64,000 bases of DNA from Tessaracoccus rhinocerotis (GCF_007197885.1 NZ_VKKG01000003.1:372001-436000); one strand, 5' to 3'. Counted from the stretch's first letter, positions 1-8,825 are shown. Notes: generated by a model from the sequence alone, not told the origin. Made by a program: numbers and translations.

Positions 1-176
1 TTGGCGACGCCGGTGAGGGGGTGCGGCCGCTCGACGGCCCGGCCAAGCTTGGGCGCCGGTGGAGTCACGGGCGGTGGGCCGGACTGCGCGCCCGGCGGCG
101 GCCAGTGCTCGGGAGCCTGAGGCGGTGCCCAGTCGTCGGGAGCGGGCGGCGGCCAGGACTCGGAGTCGTGGCTCAT
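1..176 (-). CDS. PH-domain membrane protein, N-terminal part (YdbT-like), cut by window edge
   Basis: The ATG at 176 overlaps the stop of the upstream gene (ATGA) and the frame stays open to the window edge. The visible 58 residues are rich in Pro and Trp (repeats like WPPP), followed by a basic stretch and then RPHPLTGVA. That HPLT-type segment before the first membrane helix is typical of the larger bacterial PH-domain protein that follows a small PH protein in YdbS/YdbT-like pairs. Function is unknown; such pairs are membrane proteins sometimes linked to antimicrobial resistance. Only the N-terminus is visible, so the family call rests mainly on gene order and this motif. Confidence 0.6.
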   Translation of the reverse strand, partial: MSHDSESWPPPAPDDWAPPQAPEHWPPPGAQSGPPPVTPPAPKLGRAVERPHPLTGVA

Positions 177-673
177 CAGATCCCGGCCTGCAGGAGCTCT
201 CCCCGCTCCATCAGCCGGTCGCGCAGGGCTGCTGCGTCCTCCCGGCTGAGACCGGGGATGGTGATCGTTCCGCTGGTGGAGGAGGTCACCAGCTCCACGC
301 TGGCAAGGTCGAACGAGCGCTCGATCGGTCCGGACTGCACGTTCACCAGTTGCATGCGGCCGTAGGGGACGCCGGTCAGCTGGCGCCAGGCCAGGCCGTG
401 GGTGATGTAGATGTCCACGTCGGTCTCGGCGTAGCCCCACCGTCGGGCCGCACGCGGCTGTCGCAGGATCCGCCACAGCCAGATCACCAGCAGCACCGCG
501 AGGACGATCCACCAGGTCGGCCCGGGTGCCCATAGTGCGAGGGGGATCACCACCACAGCGATCAGGATCGGCCACGTGATGAAGATCATCAGCATCTTCA
601 GCTTCAGGTAATTCGGCGAGAGCGCCCGCCACTCGACGCCCGGTGGGCGGAACAGCGGATCAGAGTCGGGCAT
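176..673 (-). CDS. Small PH-domain membrane protein (YdbS-like)
   Basis: About 165 residues. Two adjacent hydrophobic helices lie near residues 30-68 (LMIFITWPILIAVVVIPLAL and a second after GPTW), followed by the soluble bacterial PH domain with GYAETDVDIYITHGLAWRQ, YGRMQLVNVQSGPIERSFDLASVEL and a C-terminal IPGLSREDAAALRDRL. This matches the bPH2 arrangement of YdbS. The start is either ATG 673 or GTG 676; both overlap the stop of the DUF1707 gene, and the stop overlaps the next start, so the three genes look co-transcribed. The role is probably envelope related but cannot be read from sequence. Confidence 0.8.
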   Translation of the reverse strand: MPDSDPLFRPPGVEWRALSPNYLKLKMLMIFITWPILIAVVVIPLALWAPGPTWWIVLAVLLVIWLWRILRQPRAARRWGYAETDVDIYITHGLAWRQLTGVPYGRMQLVNVQSGPIERSFDLASVELVTSSTSGTITIPGLSREDAAALRDRLMERGELLQAGI

Positions 674-1359
674 CACACGAAGTTATCGTACTTGCGGGCC
701 TTCCTGATGCCCGGGCCGAGCACCTTGACGTCGCCCAGGATGGTGGCGCCCTCGATCCGGAGCACGACGCCGTCGTCGGTGGGGATCGCCCCGTCGCACT
801 TGTATTCGCCGATGACGTTGGTGATGTTGCTGACCACGCGCACGCCGGCGGGGATGCGGATGCGGATCTCGCCCAGCACGGCCGTTGCGCGGATGGTGAT
901 CTCGCGCTGCGTGAAGACGGCGTCGACCAGGTCGACGCGGACGTCGCCCAGCACCGAGACCAGCTCGCTGTACGCGGGCATCACGAGGCCCTTCTCGGGA
1001 TGGTAGTTCGAGAGGATGGCGCGGCCGCCGGTGAAGGTGTCGGCCGACGTCGGCGCCCCGATGCGCGGTGGGGGCACGGGGGAGTTGGGATGGTCGTAGG
1101 CGGCGAGGCCTGCGGGCTGCGGCGGCTGCGGCAGCGGCTGGTGCTGCGCCCGCAACTGCCCGGGCTGCGCGCCGGGGATGAGGTCGATGGTGAGGTCGTC
1201 GAGCTCCCCGAAGGTCTTGGCGTTGTAGGCGTTGCTGATGCGCTCGTCATGCTCCTCGAACGTCAGCCGACCGTCCGCGTAGGCGTTGTTCAGGACTCGG
1301 GCCACCAGCTCCCGGTCCTCGTCGGCGCAGCGCAGGTGCGAGAAGGTCTTGGCGTTCAC
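673..1359 (-). CDS. DUF1707 domain protein with C-terminal LiaF-like beta domain
   Basis: The N-terminus HLRCADEDRELVARVLNNAY, then GRLTFEEHDERI and ELDDLTIDL, is the DUF1707 (SHOCT-like) signature of actinobacteria. A proline/glutamine-rich linker leads to a C-terminal region (GDVRVDLVDAVF, ITIRATAVLGEIRIRIPAG, ILGDVKVLG) of short beta repeats like those of LiaF/DUF2154 envelope-stress proteins. No membrane helix is visible. The start is uncertain: GTG 1359 puts DUF1707 at the usual position, while TTG 1392 would add 11 residues; neither has an ideal ribosome binding site. It overlaps the next gene by a few bases, placing it first in an envelope operon with the two PH proteins. Confidence 0.75.
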   Translation of the reverse strand: MNAKTFSHLRCADEDRELVARVLNNAYADGRLTFEEHDERISNAYNAKTFGELDDLTIDLIPGAQPGQLRAQHQPLPQPPQPAGLAAYDHPNSPVPPPRIGAPTSADTFTGGRAILSNYHPEKGLVMPAYSELVSVLGDVRVDLVDAVFTQREITIRATAVLGEIRIRIPAGVRVVSNITNVIGEYKCDGAIPTDDGVVLRIEGATILGDVKVLGPGIRKARKYDNFV

Positions 1360-1421
1360 CCCTCGAGTGTAGGTGGTGGTCGGGGCCGCCAACCCGCCGG
1401 CCGGGGGACTTCAGGGAAGGG

Positions 1422-4187
1422 TCAGGGTTGCGCCGGACGCGTGGCCCTGGCGAGCAGTTCCACGACGTGCACGTAGTCGTTGCCGGTGGCGCGCGTCATC
1501 CCGATCTCGCAGGTCCGGTTCGCCGATGCGTAGGCCGCGTACTCGCGTCGGCCCACCTCCTCGGCCTCCGCCGCCGTCGCCGAGGCGGTCAGCTCCGGGT
1601 GCAGCAGGCCGCGGTCGCCGGCGAAGCCGCAGCAGCCCCACGCCGTCGGGACCGTCACGTCGGGACTGATGAACTCGGCGATCGCCACCATGTGGCCGTC
1701 CAGGCCCAGCTGGTTGGTGGAGCAGGTGGGGTGGAGCACGATCGAGTCGATCGGCGCGGTCACGGTCAGTTGCGGCAGCAGGTGGACGCGCGCGAACTCG
1801 AGGATGTCGACGACGTGGACGTCCTTGACCCGTTCGGCCATCCGTCGCAGGCCCTCGGTGCAGCTCGAGGCGTCGCACACGATGGTGGTGGGTGCCTCCT
1901 CCGTCAGGCGGGAGCGCACCTTGTCCTGCATCACCACCAGGCCCTCGACCAGACCCTTCGACTTCCACGGCGTCCCGCAGCACAGTCCCTCGGCGTCCAT
2001 CAGGCGCACGGGGACGCCGGCGCGGGTGCACAGCTCCTCGAAGGCGCGGTACACGCCCTGGCCCTCGGAGCCGAACATCGTCTGGATGCAGGCGGGGAAG
2101 TAGGCGGCGACGGCGACGTCGCGACCCACCTCCCTGCGCGCGGGGCGTCGTCGGATCCGCTTGCCGCCGGAGGGGAGTCCCGAGTCATAGGAGGGCACGA
2201 CGTCGGCCCCGAGCGCCCTGCGCCCGAGCTTGGTGGCGATCCCCGCGAGCGGGCCGCTGTGCCGGGCCGTGGTCATCGCCTTGCCGCCCAGCTTGGTGAC
2301 CGTCCCCCAGGACTTCGCGGCCGCCTTCCAGGCGCGCTGCTCGCCGGGGGTGGCCTGCTCCTCGCGGAGGCGGCGGACCAGGTCCCCGGTGTTGATGCCC
2401 AGCGGGCAGCTCACCCCGCACATGCCGTCGACGGCGCAGGTCTGGTTGTTGGCGTAGTCGTAGGACTCCGCGACGGCCTCGGCCAGTTCCTCGTCGTCGG
2501 GGTTGGCGGCCAGTTCACGGCGCAGCACGATGCGTTGGCGCGGGGTGAGGGTGAGGTCGCGCGAGGGGCACGCCGGTTCGCAGTAGCCGCACTCGACGCA
2601 CGTGTCCACCTCGGGCTCCACCGTCGGCTGAAGCTTCAGGTGCCGGGTGTGGGCGGCGCGGTCGGTGGTGATCAGGACGCCCGGGTTGAGCATGTTCGTC
2701 GGGTCGAACAGGCTCTTGATCTCGCGCATGATCTCGAACAGCTCGTCGCCGTACTGTTCGTGCACGAACGGCGCCATCACGCGACCGGTGCCGTGCTCCG
2801 CCTTCAGCGTGCCGCCGGCTGCCAGCACCATCCGCACCAGGTCACGCGTGAACCGGCGGAAGCGGCGCAGCGAGGCCGGGTCGTCGAAGTGCTCGTTGAG
2901 CATGAAGTGGAGGTTGCCGTCGCGGGCATGCCCGAAGATGACCGAGGCCTCGTAACCGTGCTTGGCGAAAAGTGCGGTCAGCCGGCGGCAGGTCTCGGCC
3001 AGCCGCTCCACGGGCACGGCGATGTCCTCCAGCAGCGCCGCCGCACCGATCGGGCGGTTGCCGGCGACGGTGGTGTAGAGGCCCTTGCGGATCTTCCAGA
3101 GCGCGGCGCGGGTGGGCCCGTCACCGGTCAGCTCGACGGGCTTCGTCACGGGCAGGGCGGCAAGCAGGTCGGTGGTGGCGGTGACGCGCCCGGCCAGGGC
3201 GTCGGCGGCCTCGTCCTGCATCTCGAGCAGCAGCGCGGTGTGGTCGACGACCTCGAGTTCGCGCAGCTCGGCGGTGGCCTCCGGCAGTTCCTGGGCCACC
3301 CGCAGCGACGTAGCGTCCATCAACTCGATCGCGTCGAAACCCGCCGCGACCAGGGCGGGGAGTGCCTCCGTGGCCGACTCAAGGCTGGGGAACACGGCGA
3401 GGCCGGTGGCGGCGTGCTGCTTCAGCGGCAAGGTCCTGAAGGTCGCGGAGGCGACGAAGGCGAGGGTGCCCTCGCTGCCGATCAGCAGGTGGCGGGCGAT
3501 GTCGATGGGGCGGTGGAAGTCCAGCAGCGCGTTGACGCCGTAGCCCATCGTGTTCTTCATGGCGAACTGCCGCCGCACCTCGGCCTCGGTCTCCGGGTTG
3601 CTGCGGATGCGGCGGCGCAGCATCAGCAGCCCGTTGACCAGCGTCGGCTCGTGGAGCCGCAGGACGATGTCCGCGTCCGGGTCCGAGGTGTCCACGATGC
3701 GGCCGCTGGGCAGCACGAACACCAGCGACTCGAGCGTTGCGTAGGTGTTGTCGCGGGTGCCGCAGAGCATGCCGCTGGAATTGTTCGCCACGACGCCGCC
3801 GATGGTCGCGGCGATCTCGCTGGCCGGGTCGGGCCCCAGCTTGCGCCCGTGCCGGGCGAGCACGGCGTTGACGTGGCGCAGCGTCGCGCCCGGGCCGACG
3901 CGCACACGGGCGCCGTCGTCCAGCACCTCGATCTCGCGGAACTCCTTGCGCGTGTCCACCAGCAGGTCTTCGGTCTGCGCCTGGCCGGAGAGACTCGTGC
4001 CCCCTGAGCGGAACGTGATGTGTCGACGGTTGTGGCGGGCCTCCGCGAACAGCAGTGCGACGTCGCCCGCCGACGACGGCGTGGCGATCTCCTCGGGGAT
4101 CAGGAGGAAATGCGAGGCGTCGTGGGCCTGTGCACGTCTCATCAACGGACTCCGGGTCCGGACGAGGCCTCGCGACTTGGCATTCAC
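1422..4187 (-). CDS. FAD-linked oxidase / Fe-S D-lactate dehydrogenase-type protein
   Basis: About 921 residues. N-terminal PCMH-type FAD-binding domain (TFRSGGTSLSGQ near residue 57, GGVVANNSSGM, IGSEGTLAFV), then the FAD-oxidase C-terminal domain with GHARDGNLHFML and KAEHGTGR, then two ferredoxin-type cysteine clusters (CVECGYCEPACP near 528, CAVDGMCGVSCP near 581), and two CCG motifs (LCCGTPW near 734, WGCCGFAGDRG near 850) of the heterodisulfide-reductase/GlpC type. This fused layout is that of bacterial D-lactate dehydrogenase (Dld-II-like), oxidising D-2-hydroxyacids and passing electrons to quinone at the membrane. Start GTG 4187 is chosen because further upstream the frame runs into the tRNA; ATG 4142 is an alternative. 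Exact substrate cannot be fixed. Confidence 0.85.
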   Translation of the reverse strand: MNAKSRGLVRTRSPLMRRAQAHDASHFLLIPEEIATPSSAGDVALLFAEARHNRRHITFRSGGTSLSGQAQTEDLLVDTRKEFREIEVLDDGARVRVGPGATLRHVNAVLARHGRKLGPDPASEIAATIGGVVANNSSGMLCGTRDNTYATLESLVFVLPSGRIVDTSDPDADIVLRLHEPTLVNGLLMLRRRIRSNPETEAEVRRQFAMKNTMGYGVNALLDFHRPIDIARHLLIGSEGTLAFVASATFRTLPLKQHAATGLAVFPSLESATEALPALVAAGFDAIELMDATSLRVAQELPEATAELRELEVVDHTALLLEMQDEAADALAGRVTATTDLLAALPVTKPVELTGDGPTRAALWKIRKGLYTTVAGNRPIGAAALLEDIAVPVERLAETCRRLTALFAKHGYEASVIFGHARDGNLHFMLNEHFDDPASLRRFRRFTRDLVRMVLAAGGTLKAEHGTGRVMAPFVHEQYGDELFEIMREIKSLFDPTNMLNPGVLITTDRAAHTRHLKLQPTVEPEVDTCVECGYCEPACPSRDLTLTPRQRIVLRRELAANPDDEELAEAVAESYDYANNQTCAVDGMCGVSCPLGINTGDLVRRLREEQATPGEQRAWKAAAKSWGTVTKLGGKAMTTARHSGPLAGIATKLGRRALGADVVPSYDSGLPSGGKRIRRRPARREVGRDVAVAAYFPACIQTMFGSEGQGVYRAFEELCTRAGVPVRLMDAEGLCCGTPWKSKGLVEGLVVMQDKVRSRLTEEAPTTIVCDASSCTEGLRRMAERVKDVHVVDILEFARVHLLPQLTVTAPIDSIVLHPTCSTNQLGLDGHMVAIAEFISPDVTVPTAWGCCGFAGDRGLLHPELTASATAAEAEEVGRREYAAYASANRTCEIGMTRATGNDYVHVVELLARATRPAQP

Positions 4188-4274
4188 TGGGTAAAGGATA
4201 GCGGTCCCCAATTGGTTGGGCGTGCTGAATCGCGCTGTCCGGCCGGGTTCGGCTAAGCTGTCGACGACGCCGTC

Positions 4275-4348
4275 GCGGGCGTAGCTCAATGGTAGAGCGC
4301 CAGCTTCCCAAGCTGGACACGCGGGTTCGATTCCCGTCGCCCGCTCCA
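4275..4348 (+). tRNA. tRNA-Gly (CCC anticodon)
   Basis: A cloverleaf folds by eye: 7-bp acceptor stem GCGGGCG/CGCCCGC, D-arm around GCTCAATGGTAGAGC, anticodon stem CCAGC/GCTGG closing the loop TTCCCAA (anticodon CCC), and T-arm GCGGGTTCGATTCCCGT. Discriminator T and an encoded CCA follow at 4345-4348. Anticodon CCC and the acceptor sequence identify glycine. It stands alone between divergent protein genes. Confidence 0.95.
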
Positions 4349-4399
4349 CTCCGCCCGGCCACCGGGCGCGCGACACCCCCATCACCTAATCTGTGAGCC

Positions 4400-5008
4400 G
4401 TGTCGACCACCGCCCCGCCCCTACCCCCGGCCCCGCCGGAAGCTGCGGCCCGGCCGCGCCCGCGTCGTCGGCTCGTCATCTGGGGTGGGCTGGCTGCCCT
4501 GGTGCTCGTCGCCGTGGGCGTGACATGGCTGCTGGGCGGCTTCGACGGCAAGGCCACCCCGTACCTCGGCCCGCAGGCGGAGTTGGGCGAGAGCATCGAG
4601 ACCCGGTTCTGGGACGTCGAGGTCATCGACGCCTACGTCGAGCCGGGGGAGACGAAGATCAGCGCGAAGCTCAACGTCACCAACAAGACCGAGCGCCACA
4701 CCACACAGCTGACATCCGAGATCGTGCTGATCCGGATCGAGGAGACCGGCGAGGTCCTCGGCACCACGTACTGCGACTTCCACACGCGCACCACCTTCAA
4801 CCCGCTGGTCAGCACCGGTGCGATCTGCCACTTCGACTACGAGTACAACGAGATCACCGACCCTCCCACGGAGGACTTCGCGGCGAGGGTGATCGTGCTG
4901 GACCAGGAGATCCGGGAGAACCTCCTGACCGCTCCGGAGCCGGCGGCGGGTGAGGTTGTCGCGAATGTCCCGATTGAGGTCCGCCACCTCCCGGAGGAGG
5001 AGCAGTGA
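4400..5008 (+). CDS. Membrane-anchored exported protein, unknown family
   Basis: About 202 residues. A Pro/Ala-rich cytoplasmic start and the basic run RPRPRRR precede one hydrophobic helix (LVIWGGLAALVLVAVGVTWLL, residues about 28-48); the rest is extracytoplasmic and beta-rich (KISAKLNVTNKTERHTTQL), with two cysteines (TYCDFH, AICHFDY) that could pair. The pattern resembles DUF4352-like folds, but I do not recognise a named family. It is first of three genes joined by 4-bp overlaps, which suggests translational coupling and a shared envelope complex. Confidence 0.7.
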   Translation: MSTTAPPLPPAPPEAAARPRPRRRLVIWGGLAALVLVAVGVTWLLGGFDGKATPYLGPQAELGESIETRFWDVEVIDAYVEPGETKISAKLNVTNKTERHTTQLTSEIVLIRIEETGEVLGTTYCDFHTRTTFNPLVSTGAICHFDYEYNEITDPPTEDFAARVIVLDQEIRENLLTAPEPAAGEVVANVPIEVRHLPEEEQ

Positions 5009-5562
5009 GGAGGGTCTCGGCGATCGTCGCGGGCGTCTTGAGCCTGCTGCTGGTGGGGCTCGTGCGCACCGCGACGCCGCCGTACACCCCCAGCGAGTAC
5101 GACGTCCTGCCCGACGAGTCCGGCGTGGGCACGCATCCGGACTACGTCGTCGAACAGCGCGGCTTCTGGCTCGCCGACGAGCTCACCCACACCGACGCGT
5201 ACGGCGAGGTGTCCAGGCTCGTCACCGACTACGTGTTCGTGGTCATGCGCGCCCGCGTGACCCCCTTCAACCGGACGCTGCTCTCGACCACGGAACTCGT
5301 CACCCCCGACGGCTACACCTACGCCGCCATCGCGCCCTACCCGTTCCCCACCCTCACCGTGGCACACGTCGGCCAGACGACCACCGTCAACTACCTGTTC
5401 GAGGTGCCCGAGGACAAGGTCGACGGGGCCTTCGTCAGCTTCCACGGCCAGCGCCGCGACGGCATCCAGCCGATGTGGCCGCGCCTGCGCTTCGACGTCG
5501 TCGAGCCCACCGTCGTGGGGTCCTTCGAGGTCCCCGCCAACACCGTGGTGCCGCGACGATGA
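5005..5562 (+). CDS. Small exported protein, unknown family
   Basis: About 185 residues starting at GTG 5005, which overlaps the previous stop (GTGA). A short N-terminal helix (VSAIVAGVLSLLLVGLV) acts as signal or anchor; the remainder is a predicted beta domain (YVFVVMRARVTPFNRTLLST, TTVNYLFEVPEDKVDGAFVSF). No enzyme motif is visible. Overlaps on both sides tie it to its neighbours. It resembles them in layout (N-terminal helix plus single beta domain), so the three may be diverged copies, which is inference. Confidence 0.65.
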   Translation: MRRVSAIVAGVLSLLLVGLVRTATPPYTPSEYDVLPDESGVGTHPDYVVEQRGFWLADELTHTDAYGEVSRLVTDYVFVVMRARVTPFNRTLLSTTELVTPDGYTYAAIAPYPFPTLTVAHVGQTTTVNYLFEVPEDKVDGAFVSFHGQRRDGIQPMWPRLRFDVVEPTVVGSFEVPANTVVPRR

Positions 5563-6131
5563 GCGCCCCCGTGCAGCCGGTGCGGGACCGCGGGCTCTGG
5601 CGCTGGTGGACGGCGCTGGCCGTGCTGGCCTGCACGTTCGCCGTCTTCTCCGTCTCCGTCGGCCAGTTCCTGGTGGAGATGCGCGAGCCCGAGCACCTCG
5701 GTCACAGCACGGTCGGCGAATGGGCCGACCTGTCCGACCACGGCTTCCGGCTGCGTTTCGACGGCCTGGAGCTCCACGACGCCATGCCGTCGGCCTGGGA
5801 CCCGACGCGCTCGGAGTATCCGCCGGACGGGATGCACTACGTCCAGGCCAGGTTCACCGTCGAGGTGCTGGTCGAACAGGACGAGAACATGGGGTGCGAG
5901 TTCAAGCTCTTCAACGCCGACGGCGAGGAGCTGGGCCTGACCGGCATCGGCCTCGCGGGCGCCGAGGGGACGGACTGCCAGCACGGGGAGCAGCGCGAGG
6001 GCATCGGCGTCGGGGACACCTTCGTCTCCCACGAGGTCTTCGTGGTGCCGCGCTCCATGGTGGCCGGTTTCGTCGTGCGGGTGGAGCCCTACTACACCGA
6101 CGACCGGGGTTACTGGACCTTCGGCGAGTGA
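5559..6131 (+). CDS. Membrane-anchored exported protein, unknown family
   Basis: About 190 residues from ATG 5559 (ATGA overlap). A basic N-terminus is followed by one helix (WWTALAVLACTFAVFSVSVG) and an extracytoplasmic domain with YVQARFTVEVL and two cysteines (MGCEFKLF, TDCQHGE) placed much as in the gene at 4400. The domain looks like a DUF4352-type immunoglobulin-like fold. Last of the three-gene overlapping set; it ends one base before the stop of the convergent gene. No function can be assigned. Confidence 0.65.
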   Translation: MSAPVQPVRDRGLWRWWTALAVLACTFAVFSVSVGQFLVEMREPEHLGHSTVGEWADLSDHGFRLRFDGLELHDAMPSAWDPTRSEYPPDGMHYVQARFTVEVLVEQDENMGCEFKLFNADGEELGLTGIGLAGAEGTDCQHGEQREGIGVGDTFVSHEVFVVPRSMVAGFVVRVEPYYTDDRGYWTFGE

Positions 6132-6132
6132 C

Positions 6133-7473
6133 TCACGCCTGCGGCTGGTCGAGCCGTCGGCCCGGCTCGGGTGCGGCCCACTCGGTCTCCCGGCCCTCGT
6201 CGACCAGGCCGGAGGCGTCGGCCAGCCCCCGGTCGAAGGCGGCGGCGTAGAGGCACGTGAGCAGGGAGAGCGCCACCATTTCCCGCAGCGCCTCGAGCCA
6301 GATGAACGAGCGCAGGATGTTGGCCTCGGTGTCCGCGGCGAAGATGCGGAACAGGGCGGTGTGGAACTCCACGACGCCCCAGTTCAGCAGCGCCGTGAGA
6401 ACCAGGTACGAGCCCAGCACGTAGGGGCCGGACTTCCAGACCAGCTTGAACGCGTAGACCAGTGGCAGGTACTTGTCCCGCAGGTCGGCGGTGACGACGT
6501 TGAACAGGCGCCCCAGCGTCGCCATGAAGTCACCGTGGGCCTCCTCGAGCAGCTCGGTGCGTGCCCGGACGTGCTGGCCCAGTAGGTCCCGGGCGCGGAA
6601 CTCGCGCCAGCCGAAGACGATGGCGACGATCGCCAGCCACATCAGCGGCAGCGCGATGCCGTCCCACAGCCCGGGCAGCACGGACCCGTCCAGCCAGATC
6701 GTGAGCTGCTTCAGGGCCTGGGGGAGGGTCATGTCGAACGGGAGCCGGATCTCGGGGAGCTGCTCGAGGAACCTGTACCAGGCGGTCTCCCCCTCGCGCC
6801 AGAACCGTCGCTGCCGGACCCAGATGACGGCCTGCTCGGCGCCGATCAGGATGATGAAGAACGTGGCGAAGGTCCACAGGCCCTCGAGGAAGATCACCGG
6901 CACCCGCCACCACGGTGAGGAACGCTTGCGGAACAATCGCGCCCAGACCATCCGGCCCACCAGCGCGGCCACCCCCATCCCGAGGTAGCTCCAGAACCGG
7001 TCCGGGTTGCGGCTGATCGACCACTCCGTCGCGTTCCACATCGAGCGGATGACGGTGTTCCACAGGAATCCGTCGCGGATCATGCCGTCGATCACGCCCC
7101 AGACCGCGTAGACGGCGAGGACGGGACCGATCGTGAGCACCGCGACGTCGACCCGCCGCTCGTCGGAGAACACCGGCTCCGGAACGTGCTCCAGCTCACC
7201 TCGGCCGCGCTCGCGGATCTGCCGGATGCTGCGGATACCGGGCTTCAGTTCGTGGATGGCGAAGACCACGCCGAGGACGTTGAAGGTGACGCCGACCACG
7301 AACAGGATCGCGCCCAGCGGCGCCCACCGGGTGCCGACCAGCGCCGAGCTCAGCAGGCAGACCGAGTAGAGCAGCCACCCCAGCAGCAGCCAGGTGCCGA
7401 TGCGCGGGAGGTGACGCACCCAGAGCCCGAGCATGGCGCGGGTCAGGGCGAGGAACTCGCGGATCAGGGGCAC
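6133..7473 (-). CDS. Polytopic membrane protein, unknown
   Basis: About 446 residues from a GTG start with a weak GGATG ribosome site. Six to eight hydrophobic segments are visible (WLLLGWLLYSVCLLSSALVG, LGAILFVVGVTFNVLGVVF, VAVLTIGPVLAVYAVWGVI, VIFLEGLWTFATFFIILIG, ALPLMWLAIVAIVFGW, VLGSYLVLTALLNWGVVEF, ALREMVALSLLTCLYAA). No transporter or enzyme signature is recognisable. It converges on the three-gene exported set (1-bp spacing of stops) and is followed by the PemK-like gene on the same strand. Confidence 0.7.
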   Translation of the reverse strand: MPLIREFLALTRAMLGLWVRHLPRIGTWLLLGWLLYSVCLLSSALVGTRWAPLGAILFVVGVTFNVLGVVFAIHELKPGIRSIRQIRERGRGELEHVPEPVFSDERRVDVAVLTIGPVLAVYAVWGVIDGMIRDGFLWNTVIRSMWNATEWSISRNPDRFWSYLGMGVAALVGRMVWARLFRKRSSPWWRVPVIFLEGLWTFATFFIILIGAEQAVIWVRQRRFWREGETAWYRFLEQLPEIRLPFDMTLPQALKQLTIWLDGSVLPGLWDGIALPLMWLAIVAIVFGWREFRARDLLGQHVRARTELLEEAHGDFMATLGRLFNVVTADLRDKYLPLVYAFKLVWKSGPYVLGSYLVLTALLNWGVVEFHTALFRIFAADTEANILRSFIWLEALREMVALSLLTCLYAAAFDRGLADASGLVDEGRETEWAAPEPGRRLDQPQA

Positions 7474-7505
7474 GCCAGCATCCTAAGGGGGCGGGGGTGC
7501 GGGGC

Positions 7506-8057
7506 TCAGTAGTGCTTGAGGACCTCTTGGCGCACGTGGTTGAACGTGCCCTCGTCGAGGATGGCGCCGATGCGTCGCACCTTGTCGGGGTCGATCCGGA
7601 TGATCCGGTTCACGCGCACCTCGCTGGGGCGACCGTGGTTGTCCCACTCGCCGGTGCCGATGTCGGTCCAATACCTGCCCACGGACGCCTCCTGTGCGGC
7701 GTCGCGGTCGTGGTCCTGTGAGGTGACCTGCAGTACGAGCAGCCACTGCCCGTCCCGCCCGATGACCAGCGCGGGGCGGTCCTTGCCCTGCGACGGGTCC
7801 TCCTCGTAGGGGACCCAGGTCCACACCACCTCGCCGGGATCGGCCTCGGCGTCCCTGCGCGGGGCGTAGACGATCTCGGGGCGGCCGGTGAAGTCACCGG
7901 GATACGCGTCGGAGGCCTGCTGGCGACGGTCTTCGCGCCGCTCGTCGCGTCGGTCGTCGTCGCGGCGGCGACCCTTGCGCTGTTGCTGCTTCAGCGCCCG
8001 GGACACCATGTCCTGGACAAGTCGGAGTCCGGCGTTGATCAACTGGTTGCGGGCCAT
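7506..8057 (-). CDS. PemK/MazF-fold domain protein
   Basis: About 183 residues. A basic, low-complexity N-terminal half (KQQQRKGRRRDDDRRDERRE, residues about 23-45) precedes a PemK-like SH3-type barrel: GEVVWTWVPYEEDPSQGKDR, PALVIGRDG, LLVLQVTSQDHDRD, ending in VRVNRIIRIDPDKVRRIGAI. The DxxxGKxRPALVI pattern is typical of MazF/PemK RNases. No antitoxin-sized gene lies beside it, and the long charged N-terminus is unlike classical toxins, so it may be a house-keeping actinobacterial PemK-like protein rather than a toxin. Confidence 0.75.
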   Translation of the reverse strand: MARNQLINAGLRLVQDMVSRALKQQQRKGRRRDDDRRDERREDRRQQASDAYPGDFTGRPEIVYAPRRDAEADPGEVVWTWVPYEEDPSQGKDRPALVIGRDGQWLLVLQVTSQDHDRDAAQEASVGRYWTDIGTGEWDNHGRPSEVRVNRIIRIDPDKVRRIGAILDEGTFNHVRQEVLKHY

Positions 8058-8072
8058 GGCAGCGCAGTCTAC

Positions 8073-8714
8073 TCAGCGGTAGCGCGGCAGCCGGCCGTAG
8101 AAGACCTGCTGCGGACGCCGGTACGCGGGCGGGCGCTTGCCGCGATGCACCTCGAAGCGGCGGAAGAACTCGGTGACCGGAGGCATGAACAGCAGCACGG
8201 CGCCGACGACGGACAGACCGACGGCGACCAGGCCGGGCCAGGCGAACAACAGCGCGACGGCCCCGCTCAGGAGCACCGCCACGGGGCCGGCCCAGCGGCT
8301 CCAGCGCCAGCCGTTCCAAGCCTGGAAGCCGACGGCGCCCGTCGCGCCCGCGACCAGCGCGGCGACGGCGGCCAGAGCGCCCTCCAAGGTCAGGGCGAGC
8401 CACTTGCCGGGCTCCGGTTCCACCCATTGCACGAGCCGTGCCGAGCCCGCGTAGGTCTCCGGATGCACGGCCAGCCACCAGTGGTGGCCGTAGGTGACGG
8501 CGGTGGCTGCCGCCGAAGCAAGGAACGCGACCATGGCGATCAGCACGAGCGCCGGGCGCAGCGGTTCGCCGGTGCGTGGGCTCGGCGGGACCTCGTCGCT
8601 CAGGTGCTGCAACGGCGGCAGCGTGGCGATCTGCTTCGCCGGCTGCCGTGACTGCAGCGGCGGCGGCTGTTGCTGCGGCACCGCCGGCTGTGGCGTGTGT
8701 ACGTCCTGGGTCAT
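8073..8714 (-). CDS. Four-helix membrane protein, unknown
   Basis: About 213 residues. The start at ATG 8714 is fixed by a strong AGGAGGTGAC just upstream. A Gln/Pro-rich N-terminus is followed by hydrophobic segments (LVLIAMVAFLASAAATAVTY, LEGALAAVAALVAGATGAVG, WAGPVAVLLSGAVALLFAW, LVAVGLSVVGAVLLFM), and a basic C-terminal tail. No named family recognised. Just downstream of it on the same strand is the PemK-like gene, 15 bp away. Confidence 0.65.
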   Translation of the reverse strand: MTQDVHTPQPAVPQQQPPPLQSRQPAKQIATLPPLQHLSDEVPPSPRTGEPLRPALVLIAMVAFLASAAATAVTYGHHWWLAVHPETYAGSARLVQWVEPEPGKWLALTLEGALAAVAALVAGATGAVGFQAWNGWRWSRWAGPVAVLLSGAVALLFAWPGLVAVGLSVVGAVLLFMPPVTEFFRRFEVHRGKRPPAYRRPQQVFYGRLPRYR

Positions 8715-8811
8715 GTCACCTCCTGCAGCCGACAGCCTATCCGGTCGTTCGGGCAACGAGACACGGACAAGTGCGCAGCCGCAGCGCGCGATCTGGCCGG
8801 TCCACGTCCAA

Positions 8812-8825
8812 TGTCAGCGCTAACA
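8812..8825. promoter_or_regulatory. LacI-type operator-like palindrome (tentative)
   Basis: TGTCAGCGCTAACA is a near-perfect palindrome (one mismatch) with the central CG common to LacI-family sites. It lies between the divergent membrane-protein gene and the truncated secreted-module gene, with no sugar gene directly adjacent. Seen by eye only; a chance match is possible. Confidence 0.25.

Noticed and set aside
1428-4007. Long plus-strand open frame opposite the FAD/Fe-S gene
   Set aside because: Low-complexity His/Val/Gly/Arg composition, no ribosome site, antisense to a clear multi-domain enzyme; an effect of high GC codon bias.
4188-4385. Extension of the FAD/Fe-S protein upstream to 4385
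   Set aside because: It would run through the tRNA-Gly gene; the added residues do not resemble the family.
7506-8057. Toxin-antitoxin module
   Set aside because: PemK fold is present, but no adjacent antitoxin-like gene and the N-terminus is unusual.
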